A stretch of DNA of 64,000 bases from Gongronella butleri (lineage: Eukaryota; Mucoromycota; Mucoromycetes; Mucorales; Cunninghamellaceae). A model generated the notes under the pieces. The model did not search any database. It saw only the letters and a program-made list of their open reading frames with translations, and was not told the DNA's origin. Numbering within the stretch: the first letter of the stretch is position 1; every line of letters begins with the position of its first letter. A program made the translations under genes and the position numbers. The stretch lies in contig JAIWZP010000002.1 in NCBI GenBank assembly GCA_025201375.1, positions 868,001-932,000 on the forward strand, read 5' to 3'. Positions 45,139 through 56,439 of this stretch are shown here, piece by piece.

Positions 45139-46826
45139 GTGACAAGCTGATGTGGGCCAATTCTGGTGCTGCGAGGGCCGTCTCAAAGATCAAATACACG
45201 CAATGGATCAATTCGTCTTGCTGGTAGTCAAAGGGCGAGAAATCCCACGAGGCAAGCTTGTCTTTGAGCTCATCGGCTTCGCGACTACACGGAAAAACAA
45301 AAAAAAACGCGTGAGCCTTGCATTTTTTTGTTTTTTTTTTGTTTTTTTTGCGTATGCATTACCTTGAAAGAGGTATATACTTTGCAGGGAAGGGTAAAGG
45401 AGGGGCATAAATGTCCATCATGGCCTTTGTAAGCCTGGGAAAAACAAAAAAACAAAAGTGAGACATAAAAAAAGATGGCGCGTGCGGCACGCGACGGGAT
45501 GTCAAGACGGAGTATTCGCATTGCGCCATTTTTTTCTCATGTTGTTTCAATTGAGGGACTTACTGGCTGTCCTTGGTGACGAGGGTCTTGAATCGATGAT
45601 GGATGTCGTCTTGTTGCAAAAACAAGCAATCATCGTCTAAATGCAGAGTGGTTGTGTTGGATGCGGTCGATGATAAATCCAGGGGAGCGTCGTTTGACGA
45701 GGAGGAAGCTGTCGTCGTCATAGAATGAGGCTCGGGCCCTTGTCGGCGGTGCAATTTCTAAAAAAAAAAAAAAAAAAAAAAAAGAGAAAGAATGAGCGAT
45801 CAACTTGATGAAGGGCCAAAAAAAAGGGGGGATGGGGGGGGGGCAAGAGGGCAAAAGAACAACAATTGAGCACGCGAGATAGGGGGAGCGGAGGTAGACT
45901 CTAATCACCATCATAGTGAGATAAGCGAGGGAGAGCGCAAAAGGGGGATGTCATCTCCATTTTTTCATGGATAGCGAGTCATTGGAATTGTTCTCGTCGT
46001 TTGAATGACAAAAAAAAAAAAAAATAATGGGATGTGGTGGCATAGGAGGATCACACGCACAAAAAGTAGGGGGCACAAGGTTGGGTGGATTTGGAAAGAG
46101 AGGGGGGTGCAGGGGATGCAACTCTTTTGCCACATGGTTTGCCTTAAAAAAGCCCACTTACCAGGAATAGTGTTTGAAGAACAGGCTGGTACAGCGGCTT
46201 GAGCAAGTAGTCAGCCGCGCCGGCGTGCAGGCAATCGAGCATAAACGTGCCATTGGTCTCTGATGAGCACACTAAAGTGCGAAAAAAAAGAGCAAAAAGC
46301 GTGAGCAAGGGCCCTTTTTTTTTTTGAGGCGTCCAAAAGGCGTCCAATTGAGCCGAAGACATCCGGATATTTTCTAATTTTTACCAATGACAGGGTGATG
46401 CACCAATAGCTGCGTGATTCGCTTGGTCCATGTCAGGCGTGTGTCCATGGTGAAGGTGCACGATGAGCCAGAGGAGCTGACGGATGCTTGGTCATCCTGG
46501 TCCAGAACCACATCCAAATCAATCATAAAAACGGTGCTGCTTGGGTATTTTCGCCGCAAAGTGCGCTCGTCATCGTGAATGACGCCAACTAAAAAGAGAA
46601 AATGATCGAGAGAGTGAGAATGCATTACGCACATGGCAAAAAAAAGGGTTCATGTCGGTTGGTTTTAAAAGAAAAAAAAAAGAGAGAGACCAAAGGGAGG
46701 CCTTTTTTTTTTTTTTTTTTTACCTTGCTTGAAGACCGAGCGCAACAAATCAATATAAGGAAAGGTGTTGGAGTGGCCAGTGTCGACTGGTGAGACCAGC
46801 AACAAGGAACATTGTGTTGAATCCAT
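43806..46826 (-). CDS. Cyclic nucleotide phosphodiesterase with N-terminal receiver domain
   Basis: Seven exons (46724-46826, 46385-46588, 46162-46271, 45564-45757, 45363-45434, 45136-45284, 43806-45031) give 685 aa. Residues about 5-140 form a response-regulator receiver domain: MIDLD at 56-60 carries the candidate phospho-Asp, VCSSE at 103-107 the conserved Ser/Thr, and AGAADYLLKP at 119-128 the conserved Lys. After a linker comes a class I PDE catalytic domain (WDFSPFDY, YHNFAHAVDV at 297-306, metal-binding HDAGHPGVNN at 352-361). A Ser/Thr/Ala-rich tail ends in Cys-Leu-Leu-Gln, a CaaX-like prenylation motif. It would hydrolyse cAMP or cGMP. The layout is PDE8-like, without a PAS domain that I can see. 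One intron has GT followed by 53 A. Confidence 0.9.
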
Positions 46827-47687
46827 GATGGTGGCGAGCTAGGAGCGATCAATGGGCTATATGCAAGAGCGAGTGTCGATGAAAAAAGGGAGGTGGCGGG
46901 TGGAGGCGACGAGCAATGGGGCCAACAAAAGATGGAAAAGGACGGCTGAGATGGGAATGATTCAAAATGAATGCAGAAAGCGAGAAAAGCGGACGAGCAA
47001 AGCGGACGAGTGAGAGTAGAGCGGGCGGGCGCACAAAAAGAAAAAAAAAATAGGGAGCACAGCGAAAAAAAAAAAAAAAGCAAACGAGAAAGAAGGAAAA
47101 GAGAGTAGAATTCAAATCAATACAGAGCGCATGCAAAAAAAAAAAAAAAGGAATCGTAATTTACGTTGATCGAATGGCAAGAAGGAGGAACGATGGAAGA
47201 AAAGAAAGTGACCAATCCAAAAAGAAAGGGGGGACAATGGGGCACAAGGGTGAAAAAAAAAATAAAAAAGCGAAGGAGAGAAGAAGGAAAGAAGAGGAAA
47301 AAGAAAGAATTGGCCCCAGCTGGCCCTGTTTTTTTTTAGCCCGCGTGTCGCTATCGCTTCATGGCAGGGTTACACAAATGGGTCCACCCCCATTGCCTTT
47401 TTCATGGCCAATCACTCTGTCTGGATGTTGCACAGGGTGCAACCCAAAACAATCTGCACACAAGCACAATACACACACGCACAATACACAACACACAGGC
47501 ACCACAAATCGCCCAATGGCTTTTCCCCGTCGCCTTTACCCCTCGTCGTCCATACTTATTTTGGATGAAAAATCAATGACAAAGAAAAAAAAAAATAAGA
47601 GTGTGCTCAAGGTCACTTTATTTTCCCTTTCAAAAAAAGCGCTCTGTCGAGCCCAATTGGCCATGAAAAAAGAGACCGGGGGGTTGT
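46827..47687. other. Intergenic, purine-rich
   Basis: Upstream region of the phosphodiesterase gene, rich in A/G on the plus strand with several A runs. No gene supported. Confidence 0.45.
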
Positions 47688-48672
47688 CTACCAGCGCGGC
47701 TGACTGCCATTGACGCCCGACGCCGGTGTGTAGCTTTCACCAAGGACGCCGTCATTGGCCGGGTTATAGGTGAAACCGGCAAACTGTTCTTGCATCGTCC
47801 TGGAGATCTGTGATTCGTCGACGAGCGACTCCAGGGGCGCCTCTGACGTGAATTCTTCGTCAAAATTGGTCGTGTCAAACGCATTTTCCACCGATGGCTT
47901 GAATGGCGGCTGCACTTTCTTTTGCATGAGCAATTGCCAGTCGATCGAGGCAAAAAACGGATGACTCTTGATCTCGGAAGAACCATTGCTGCCTAGGCGC
48001 TGCTCGGGATCCCGGGTAAGCAGCTATCCAAAAGAAAAAAAAAAAAAAGGGTCAGCTGCGAATGCGCGCCGTGTCGCCTCATTTTTCCTTTTTTTTTTTT
48101 TTTTTCTCTTATTATTTGCCACTTTACACCGCGGAGCAAAGACTTGGCATTCTCGGAGATGTCATCAGGGAAGCGCAATTCATCTTGCAGGATCTTGCGA
48201 TACATCTCGTTGGTATTTTCGTCGTAAAAGGGTGGCAAGCCCGTGAGCATCTCATAGAGCAAGACACCAAGCGTCCACCAGTCGACAATCTTCTGGTACG
48301 CCTGACCGAGCAGCAATTCAGGCGCAAGGTACTCGGGGGTGCCGCAAAAGGTATTGGTGCGTTCATTTTCTTTCATGTTGAGCTTGCACAGACCAAAGTC
48401 ACAGAGCGCAATATGCCCATTGTAATCGATCAGGATGTTTTCAGGTTTCAGATCACTATTTAGTTTTGCCGAGAGAGGATTGGCTTAGTACGACGCAAGC
48501 AACGTGGGCATGGCATCTTTTTTTTTTTTTCCTTGTGTTCCTTTGCCATCCAATTCCGTCCGCCACGTGGCTCCCCCTGCTTCTGGAACCGGGAGCATGC
48601 CAAACCCGCCAAACCCCAAGCGGAAAGGGAGGCTGCCAAGCAACCCATGGTCTGTGTCACTCGGCCCGTTTT

Positions 48673-48704
<32 letters not shown>

Positions 48705-50303
48705 GCTTTTTTCCCTTTTTTTTTTTTGCATTACCGGTAGATGACGTTGAAATCGTGCAAGCACTCCAAGGCGCACAGCAGCTCGGCAGTGTAGAATCTT
48801 GACCGTTCCTCGCTAAAGCGGCCCTCCTTTTGCAAATGGTGGAAGAGTTCGCCGCCATTGATGAAGGCAAGCACCAAATACAACTTGTCTGGGCTCTGGA
48901 AGGCAAACTTGAGTGGAACAATGAACGGGTTGCGGATCTTGGCAAGCACCGTCTTCTCCGCCATGGTATGGGTCACCTCCGACCGCGAGATGATGCGTGA
49001 TTTGCGGAGCACCTTCATGGCGTAGATCCGGTTCGTGTCCTTTTTGCGCACAACATACACTTTGCCAAAGCTGCCGCGTCCAATCACGCGCAGCAGGTCA
49101 AAAGAGTCAAACGCAATCGGCTGCGCCTGCTGAAAAGAAAAAAAAAAAGAAAAAGATGGCGTCAGTCGCGGATGAAACCCAAAAAATGGAAAAAAAATGG
49201 CGTCAATGGTCGCTGGAAAGGCCAAGTTCTCGACTTTTGTTCGTCATCCAGAACACTGTGTGGCGCGACACGGTCCCTTGTGGCCACGTGCTCTCTCTCG
49301 CTTTTCCATTTGGGGTCCATTTTCTTTTTGTTTCTCTCTCTTTTTTCCTTATTTTGTTGCTCTTTTTCCTTTTTTCCCCCAATTCCTCCTTTTACCTGTT
49401 GAGGCTTGTAGCAGAGCTGAACGTGGATCATGCCTGTGCCACCTGTCACTTGCAAGACCTGGTCATCCATGCGCGTGGACTCGAAATTGGGCTGTAATTT
49501 GACACTGCCCAAGAAATGATCGTGTGGGGTCTCCTTTTCGGCCTGCTTGGCATTGGATGGTGGCGGCCGCAGGTACATGGAAATGGTCACATCCGAGCTT
49601 CTCGACACATCACTAGAAAAAAAAAAAGGAAAGAAACCACAAAAAAATAGCAAAAATTGCGCAAAACAGCGGAAAGAGGCATGTAAGCAAGATTTTTGTG
49701 AGGAGTCTGTGCGTCGGGCTAGGCGCCGAGTGCCAAGCTTTGGTCTCTTTTTCTCTCTTTTCTTACAAGTGAGCGCGGTATTGATAGATGGGATTGTGGG
49801 TGTTGCCTGCCAAGGCGTCGATGAGGATTTCATTCTTGTCGAATTCGAGAACGACATAAGGCAACCACCAATGCTGTTTGCGTGTGAGCGAGTCTCGATT
49901 GCGCTGTTGCTGGGCAGGCAATGGCTGCGAGGGAAGAGGATCCGGTAAGGCGACATCCTTTGGCACACTGATCCCGCGCGCATCGCACACGCGAATCAAA
50001 AGAACGCCCGAGTATGTTGTTCGCCGCGACGTGCTAGACCGAGGCGTGGACGTGCCCGAGACCGGCTGCGAGTGCGGCGTTGTGGCTGTCGACGTTGAAG
50101 CAGACGACCCGCTGCCACCGCCCGTGCTCGACGTTGACGACAGCGTGCTCACAAGCGCAGCCGCTTCCTTGGCATCGCGTTCCTTTTCCTTTTCTAAAAC
50201 GGCAAAAAAAAAAAAAACACGACCGTCGGTGAGCCTCATCGATCCCTTGTTCTTGCTTCTTTTTCATCTTACTCTTTGTGCCGGGTAATTTCCACGAATT
50301 CAT
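47688..50303 (-). CDS. SCH9: C2-domain AGC protein kinase, Sch9/Sck-like
   Basis: Six exons (50273-50303, 49767-50193, 49396-49612, 48735-49129, 48128-48455, 47688-48023) give 577 aa. A C2 domain spans about residues 65-225 (YSGVLLIRVCDARGISVP, LPYVVLEFDKNEILI, MIHVQLCYKPQQ). The kinase domain follows: GRGSFGKV, AMKVLRK, YRDLKPEN, CDFGLCK, and activation loop TFCGTPEYLAPE with its PDK1-site Thr. The AGC tail has a hydrophobic motif FAGFTY. C2 plus AGC kinase with this motif is the plan of Sch9/Sck1, TORC1 effectors controlling growth and ribosome production. Orthology to Sch9 rather than another C2-AGC kinase is likely but not proven. Confidence 0.88.
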
Positions 50304-50629
50304 CTTGGTCAAACGGGGTGTAAATTCAATAAATACAATAAAGACGAGGAAAAGAATCAATGAGAGAGAGAATGGGGCGAGAGACAAGAGTTTGCGTGAG
50401 AGAGAAAGTGAAAAAAAAGTGCGTGCACGGCTGACAAAGACGTTCAATATTTCAAAAGAAAAAGAAATATCATAAAAACGAGCCTGGACTTCCATCCAAT
50501 TGGATAAAAATAGAACGAGCGGAGATGCTCAACAGGGAAACGAGTTGCTCAATTCATGCTGCAAAACAAAAAGATGCTTTTTATTGCTTTTTTGCGCAAA
50601 AATGGTATGAAGTCAAGGTGATATCAGGA
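50304..50629. other. Upstream region of the kinase gene and 3' flank of the next
   Basis: AT-rich, about 325 bp, no gene seen. Confidence 0.4.
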
Positions 50630-51085
50630 TCATTGGCCAATGCGCTTCATGGCACCGAGCCATTGCATCGTCAGGAAGCTGGAGCTGTCAAATGTGCGCG
50701 GTGACCGGCACCATCGCGCCCACACTAACCAAAAAAAAAGGGAAAAAAAGAAAAAAGAGAGAGATTTTGCATGAGCCATGAATGAATGAACCCCTTTCTC
50801 CCCTCCCCTCCCCTCCATTTAAATATGCAAGGCCAACTTACACCAGAAGCTGAATTTGCGCCCCATCCACCGGCCGATCACGGGAAAGAGCACCAGGGAA
50901 AACAAGGCCTGCATTTGCGCTTTGCTTTCTTCCCACTCGGCCTCTACGTCATACGAGTATACGTCGCTATCGTCATCGTCATCGTAGTAACCGGCGCCGG
51001 TGTGGTCGTCCATAGCATCCACGTCATAGTCCTCGGGCTCGCGTAAAAAGTCGCTCGCGTCCTTTTCGTCGTATTGCGCGCTCAT
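50630..51085 (-). CDS. MIM2: Probable mitochondrial import protein Mim2
   Basis: Two exons (50842-51085, 50630-50724) give 112 aa. The N-terminal half is very acidic (DDDDDSDVYSYDVEAEWEES). One transmembrane segment follows at about residues 60-85 (ALFSLVLFPVIGRWMGRKFS), then a short basic C-terminus (WARWCRSPRTF). Acidic cytosolic region, then E-W-E-E-S, then a hydrophobic LVL.P..G..GRKFS.W segment is the pattern I know from fungal Mim2, a subunit of the MIM complex that inserts outer-membrane helical proteins. The small size leaves some doubt. It shares a short upstream region (51086-51269) with the SNARE gene. Confidence 0.65.
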
Positions 51086-51269
51086 ATTTGGGCTGTTTGG
51101 GGCAAAAGCTTACAAAAAGAAAGAAAAAAAAAGAGTGGAGAGAAAAACGCTGGCGCGTGCCACATGACAAAAGGGGTCAAAAAGGGCGCTGTTTTTAAAT
51201 GGCAATCCTGGTCAGCGGCCTTGGGCGCTTCATTTTTTTCCTCTTCTTCCCATTTCTTTTCTCGGCAAT

Positions 51270-52237
51270 ATGGATACCAAGCTTTCTTCTCGCTTAGACT
51301 TGCTTGCGGACAATACTCTGACGCAGGTGTTTGAGCGCAACAGGCTAAAGGACCTCGGGTAAGCCTGTCGCTAATTATTTTTATGATAAAGTCACTCACT
51401 CTTTGCCTGTCTTGCAGATTAAACTATGAAAAGGTCGACAACACTATTCAAAAGAACCTTGCCCAGCTACGCCAAGGTCTCAAAGACCTTGAGCACCAGC
51501 TCTCGGAAGAGGAGCAATTCAGCACGTCGTAAGAAAGAAAGGAAAAAAATAGACAAATAGCAGCCAGCTCACGACGTTGCCTTTGATAGGCCAATGAGCA
51601 AGCAGCACGAGGACCAATTGATCCAGCTACAAGTCAAGGTGGACAAGTTGGACGACATTTATACCAATGGCATGAGCGGCAACAAGGAACAGATTGCACG
51701 CGACGTCTTGCTCGGCAACAGCACACGATCAGGCGGCATCCGCCTCATTGGCTCCGACGAGCCCGTCGACCCCTCGTCCATGGAGAATGGTCAAATCCTC
51801 CAGCTCCAGCAGCGCATTATTCAAGGTAATAAAAAAAAACCAAGGAAAAAAAAGCCAAGAAAATGGGCTCCAACCCATGCGGATCAATAAATTGATTGTC
51901 AACGACCCCCTTTTTTCGCAGATCAAGACGACAATCTCGACCACCTGTCGTTGGCCATCGGCCGCCAGCGCGAATTGGGTCTTCTCATTGGCGATGAACT
52001 CGAATCGCACGTGCGCTTGATCGACGAGACCTCCGAGCTGACAGATCGTACGGACGAAAGACTACGACGCGCCAAAAAGAAGCTGGACTACGTTGGCCGC
52101 AAAGTCAAGGACAACAGTAAGACACATGAGCTATGCCAATGCACAACATCTCATTTTTTCTTTCATTTTTAGAATCGGTATGCATTGTCATTGCGCTGAT
52201 ATTTGTCTTTTTTGTTCTCGTTGCCCTGTTCCGTTGA
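51270..52237 (+). CDS. SYN8: Qc-SNARE of the Syn8/syntaxin-8 type
   Basis: Five exons (51270-51358, 51418-51528, 51590-51825, 51922-52116, 52173-52237) give 231 aa. The N-terminal region is helical (coiled-coil-like). The SNARE motif spans about residues 148-205 (DNLDHLSLAIGRQRELGLLI, ESHVRLIDETSELTDRTDER), with the central Q-layer position not certain by eye. A C-terminal membrane anchor ends the protein (CIVIALIFVFFVLVALFR), as in tail-anchored SNAREs. Best family match is syntaxin-8/Syn8, acting in endosomal fusion. All introns are GT-AG and in phase. Confidence 0.85.
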
Positions 52238-52708
52238 AAAAAAAGTCAACTCGTGATCATTAAACGGGACTTGCATCCCCTATTTATTTCATCAATCAGC
52301 GTGTTTTTAGAGTGTTTGAGTGTCATGTTACTGTAAGCTTGGCGTGCTTCCAATTGCCCTTGGCGCGAGTGTAATAAGTGAGACACGGCTGGTGGCAGTG
52401 ATATTGGGCAGCTGAATGAGCTCAATCGGTGCATTGAAGTGAAAAAAAATTGCGTATTACATCCTTTTTCAGCAAAAGTCTCGGATCTCGAGTCGATTCA
52501 CTCTTTCTCGTTCCTCGTTTAAGAAGGGCACAATGCAAACAGACGAACGCTGCGCCGTGTAGATGCATTCAATTCTTGACGCATTACCAGTCGGCGTTTC
52601 AATTTCAGATTGATAAGAGCGGGGAGGGATCAGCTGCATGTATGACAAATCCAGCATCATCCATCTCTTTCTCTTTTTTTTTTTTTTTTTTTGTACCTTT
52701 TGAAAGCC
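52238..52708. other. Intergenic between SNARE and Nbp35
   Basis: About 470 bp with a T run (52674-52692) just before the Nbp35 start. No gene seen. Confidence 0.4.
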
Positions 52709-53840
52709 ATGGTTGCAGCAAAGGAAAAGGTCCCCGACGATGCCAACGAGCACTGCCCTGTAAGCAAAAGAAAAGGTCATAACGAGCAATGGCCAAGCGA
52801 CTCACCACTTAAATAGGGCCCCGAGAGCGAAAAGGCTGGCCAAGACGATGCATGCGCTGGCTGCCCCAACCAAGAGATCTGTGCTTCGACGCCCAAAGGT
52901 CCCGATCCTGGTAAACACCTCGTTGCTGCGTTAAAAAGGCTCGACTCACTCTGTTTATTGTCTTTTTTTTTGTAGATATTCCGGCGATTAATGCTCGTAT
53001 GCAGCATATCAAGCACAAGATCCTGGTGCTGTCCGGCAAGGGCGGTGTGGGCAAGTCCAGCTTCACGTCACAATTGGCTTTTGCGCTTAGCCAGGACGAG
53101 GACCAACAGGTGGGCGTGTGCGATATTGACATTTGTGGCCCATCTGTGCCGACGATCATGGGCGCCGTGAATGAGCAGATCCACCAGAGCAACACGGGCT
53201 GGCAGCCAGTGTACGTGCAGGACAATCTGGCGGTCATGAGCATCGGCTTTATGCTGCCCGACAAGGACGATGCCGTCATTTGGCGCGGACCAAAGAAAAA
53301 TGGCCTCATTAAGCAGTTTTTGCGCGATGTCGAGTGGGATGCCTTGGACTACTTGCTCGTGGACACGCCCCCAGGCACGTCGGACGAGCATTTGTCCGTT
53401 GCCACGTATCTCAAGCCCAGCGGCATCGACGGTGCCATCATCATCACCACGCCGCAGGAGGTCGCCCTGCAAGATGTGCGCAAAGAGATTGACTTTTGCC
53501 GCAAGGCATCCATCCCCATCCTCGGCCTCGTGGAAAACATGTCTGGCTTTGTGTGCCCGTCTTGCCACGGCGAATCTGTGATTTTCCCGCCAACGTCCGG
53601 TGGCGCGCAGGCCCTTGCCGACGAAATGAACATCCCCCTCCTCGGCAAGATCCCCCTCGACCCGCGCGTCGCAAAGAGCTGCGACATGGGTGTCTCCTTT
53701 ATGGAGGAACACCCAGACTCACCCGCCTGCAAGGCATTCGAAGACATTATCGAGAGTAAGTCCTTTTATTCGTTGTTCTACATGTGATCCTCATCGTTTT
53801 TATTCTTCTAGAGCTGCAATCGATGGTGGAGAAGGCCTGA
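52709..53840 (+). CDS. NBP35: Cytosolic Fe-S assembly scaffold ATPase Nbp35/NUBP1
   Basis: Four exons (52709-52759, 52817-52910, 52976-53755, 53812-53840) give 317 aa. The N-terminal four-Cys motif (NEHCP, then [10 protein letters not shown]) binds a stable 4Fe-4S cluster and separates Nbp35 from Cfd1. The deviant Walker A is [26 protein letters not shown] and [11 protein letters not shown] follow, and the C-terminal CPSC supplies the bridging-cluster ligands. It forms, with Cfd1, the scaffold of the CIA pathway in the cytosol and nucleus. The small N-terminal exons encode the cysteine region. The last exon holds only nine codons plus stop. Confidence 0.96.
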
Positions 53841-54689
53841 GTAGTTTGTATTCCCCCTTTGTAATATATTAAAATGCTGCATTTGCACCAAACGTAAAAC
53901 GAAATCAACATGATGAATTGAGTCGATGATCGCTGCACAATCCAACAAAAATGCACGTCGTACAGTAGGTCGTACTGTAAAAAACTATTATTGTATCATA
54001 CTGTATACTGTACAATCGCACCACTTCTTGTTTTACTGTATGATACTGTACAGTAATGCCACAGTATACAAACCTACTGTACGTACTACAGTATGATACA
54101 GTAATATGTTAGAATCTTAGAAAGGACACAGCACACATCAGTCCCAGTAAACTACAGTACACGAATGAAGAAACGACGAAGAAAGCACGATTTTCATGAT
54201 TTGCTTTGGATTTCACACCCAAAAATGAGCTTCTTTATCATATCTGTCCATTTCTATGATAAACACAGTACCTCAGTACGTAGTGGACAAAATCTGACGG
54301 ACGCTTTCATTTCAAATTTTGAAAAGCTGCATCAACGCGTTCACACTTCAGACTTCACACTGCACAAAAATACAAATTGTGAACAACGAGAACAATGAGC
54401 TCAATTAGCCAGGCACACCAATTGTGGGGTGCTAGGCGCGTCAATGCACATTGTGTGCATTGTGGACAGGGCGCCGCACCAACGTGCCTAGCGCTTGAGC
54501 TCAGACCGAGCTGAGAGTCCGGTGTCGGCCGGTGAATCTGCCACACACCCATTTTTTCGCCTATAAAATCCCACCTTGTTTAGATTTCCTCCCCTTTTCC
54601 TTTTCTTTTCACTCTGTTTTCAGATTAAAAACCCATCCTTTTGTCTCACTTATTCACAAAGTTTACACAAACATTTTCCTTTTTTTAAA
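53841..54689. other. Intergenic with dense TACTGTA/TACAGTA cluster
   Basis: From 53960 to about 54160 there are many overlapping TACTGTA, TACAGTA and gtatcatactgta words. A TATA-like tataaaatc is at 54561 before a CT-rich stretch, suggesting a dead or missing promoter-gene pair, but no ORF of note follows. Confidence 0.5.
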
Positions 54690-55260
54690 AACTAGAAGTT
54701 GTGTTTTTCGGACTTTGCCGGCCTGCTGTGCCTCCAGAAATTTTTTTACAGCCTACATGCCCGCCAATGAAAAATGCGTCACGGCATAAACTACGGCCCA
54801 ATGCCCAGGACAGGCCCGCCCGATTTTTTTTGGGCTCGAAAATGCCAAAAACATCCTATTTGCAATATTTTGCATTTGTCTCGCCATCTACTGTACTGCA
54901 CATGGTCGACCCCACTCAAATTTAGCCGCATCGAATTCTGCGCAAGATTTGCAACAAAAAAGCTTAAACCCCCAAAGCGCCACGACCACTTTTGAAAAAT
55001 TCAGGGGCCACTCAGGGGTCACACATTTCAATCCCAGAAAATGCCAAATTTGGGAAATTTCGAACTCCGAGTGATCAATGCATCCCAAACAGGTAACTTC
55101 GAAAATTTCCCATTGGCACACAAAATGACAGGTCGCCCCAACTTGAGAAAAATGTCCAAAAGAGTGACGCATGAACGGCGATCGACCGAGAAAAGTGCCA
55201 ACTTTGGGCAAGATTTTTTTGCAAAAATTAAGGTTTGACACTTCCAAACTAAGGTGGTGG
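54690..55260. repeat. Dispersed repeat family R2, copy 2
   Basis: Contains gccggcctgctgtgcctccagaaa near 54718, gcccgcccgattttttttgg, aaattcaggggccactcagg and aattaaggtttgacacttcc, all shared with 33820-34590. Its left half is shared with 63660-63950. A 119-codon minus-strand frame (54888-55247) is open, and its FCCKSCAEFDAAKFE matches FCCKFCVECDAAIFE in the copy at 63.8 kb. Confidence 0.8.
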
Positions 55261-55385
55261 GTTGCACTGGAGAAAGAAAACTCATTGTTTTGTCATTGAG
55301 CGGCCGTTGCGTCCCCTTCGCGTGGTCTTCAGTATGCCCACTTTATCATGATTGTAACGGTCAATTAAAGACAATTCGATGACAG

Positions 55386-55596
55386 AACAACGACCGCGCA
55401 ACGACTGCGCAATGGTCGCACAAAGACCGCGCATTGGCTGAACAACGGCCGCGCATTGGCTGAACAACATCCGTGCAATGGCTGCACAACGGCCGAGCAC
55501 TGGCTGCACAACGGCCGAGCACTGGCTGCACAACGGCCGAGCAATGGTTGCACAACGGCCGAGCAATGGTTGCACAACGACCGAGCATTGGTTGTG
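55386..55596. repeat. 22-bp minisatellite, about 9-10 units
   Basis: The unit is close to acaacggccgagcactggctgc, running perfectly or near-perfectly in the middle (three almost identical units at about 55488-55555) and wearing at the left edge. Being 22 bp, successive units shift the reading frame. Confidence 0.85.
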
Positions 55597-55760
55597 CGAT
55601 GGGTCAAACAATGGACAAGCGTTGCCAATTCAACGCCAGTAATGCCGTCCAAAAAAAAAAAAAAATTGGACGCGCACGCGCGCTCTCGCGCGGCGGCGGT
55701 GCCATTTATTATAATCTGTTACTGTATTGCGTGATCGCGACGGGAGCGGATGCTAGTTCA

Positions 55761-56100
55761 GGCGGCAAAGGGAAAGGACATGGCCTATTTGGGAGCGTAA
55801 ATGCAAAATTGAGGATGCAATTCAGAAATCAGAGCTGCTTTTCTTCTTACGCTGGGGTCAAAAGGGAAGTAGGTGGCGATCACGACGAGCGGGGCGGCAA
55901 ATGGAAGGGTCATGGCCTATTTGAGAGCGTGCATAAAATGCAAAATGAGGATACAAATAGAAATCAACGCTATTTTTCCTCTTACGCAGGGGTCGAATGG
56001 AAAGTGGGTGGCGATCGACGAGCGGGTGCTAATTCAGGCGGCAAAGGAAAAGGTCACGGCCTATTTGGACGCGTAAATGCAAATTTGAGACAAGTCCCTA
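55761..56100. repeat. Three tandem units of 132-144 bp, open in one frame
   Basis: ggcggcaaa begins units at 55761, 55893 and 56037, spaced 132 and 144 bp. Each has ggacatggcctatttgg-like text, and the first two carry ttcttacgctggggtc-like text and end aggtggcgatc. In a plus-strand frame (55473-56276, 267 codons) the units encode GGKGKGHGLFGSVNA-like repeats followed by FSSYAGV...VGGD. Both spacings are multiples of three and the frame has no stop, so it may be coding. No promoter, domain or ATG context supports it firmly. Confidence 0.6.
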
Positions 56101-56439
56101 TTTCCCTTTACCTTTTTTTTTCTTACCAGGCTACCAGCGTGCTGCACTGGCATCAGATGCGAACATGTGCCAGGAAAGCCAGGGTCCGTGAGCGTTTGAA
56201 ATATGCTTGGCTGCAGTCTGTGTCTCAACATTCTTGTCACACGTGCTTGTGGCTTTGCTTTGGTCCTGTTTCATAAATATGGCAAAAAAAAATAGTGAAC
56301 TTCTTTTCTTTCTTCAACTAGTTGACTTTCTATTGAGCATTACCTTGACAAGCATCGCGCCAAGAAGAGGGGAACGTGCAGCAATGAATTGAAAGGTATT
56401 TGGGTGCGCCGGTGCGCAGCAAGTTGTGCTAGAAATAAA

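Noticed and set aside
53068..53712. Long minus-strand ORF opposite Nbp35
   Set aside because: Shadow of the conserved Nbp35 coding exon.
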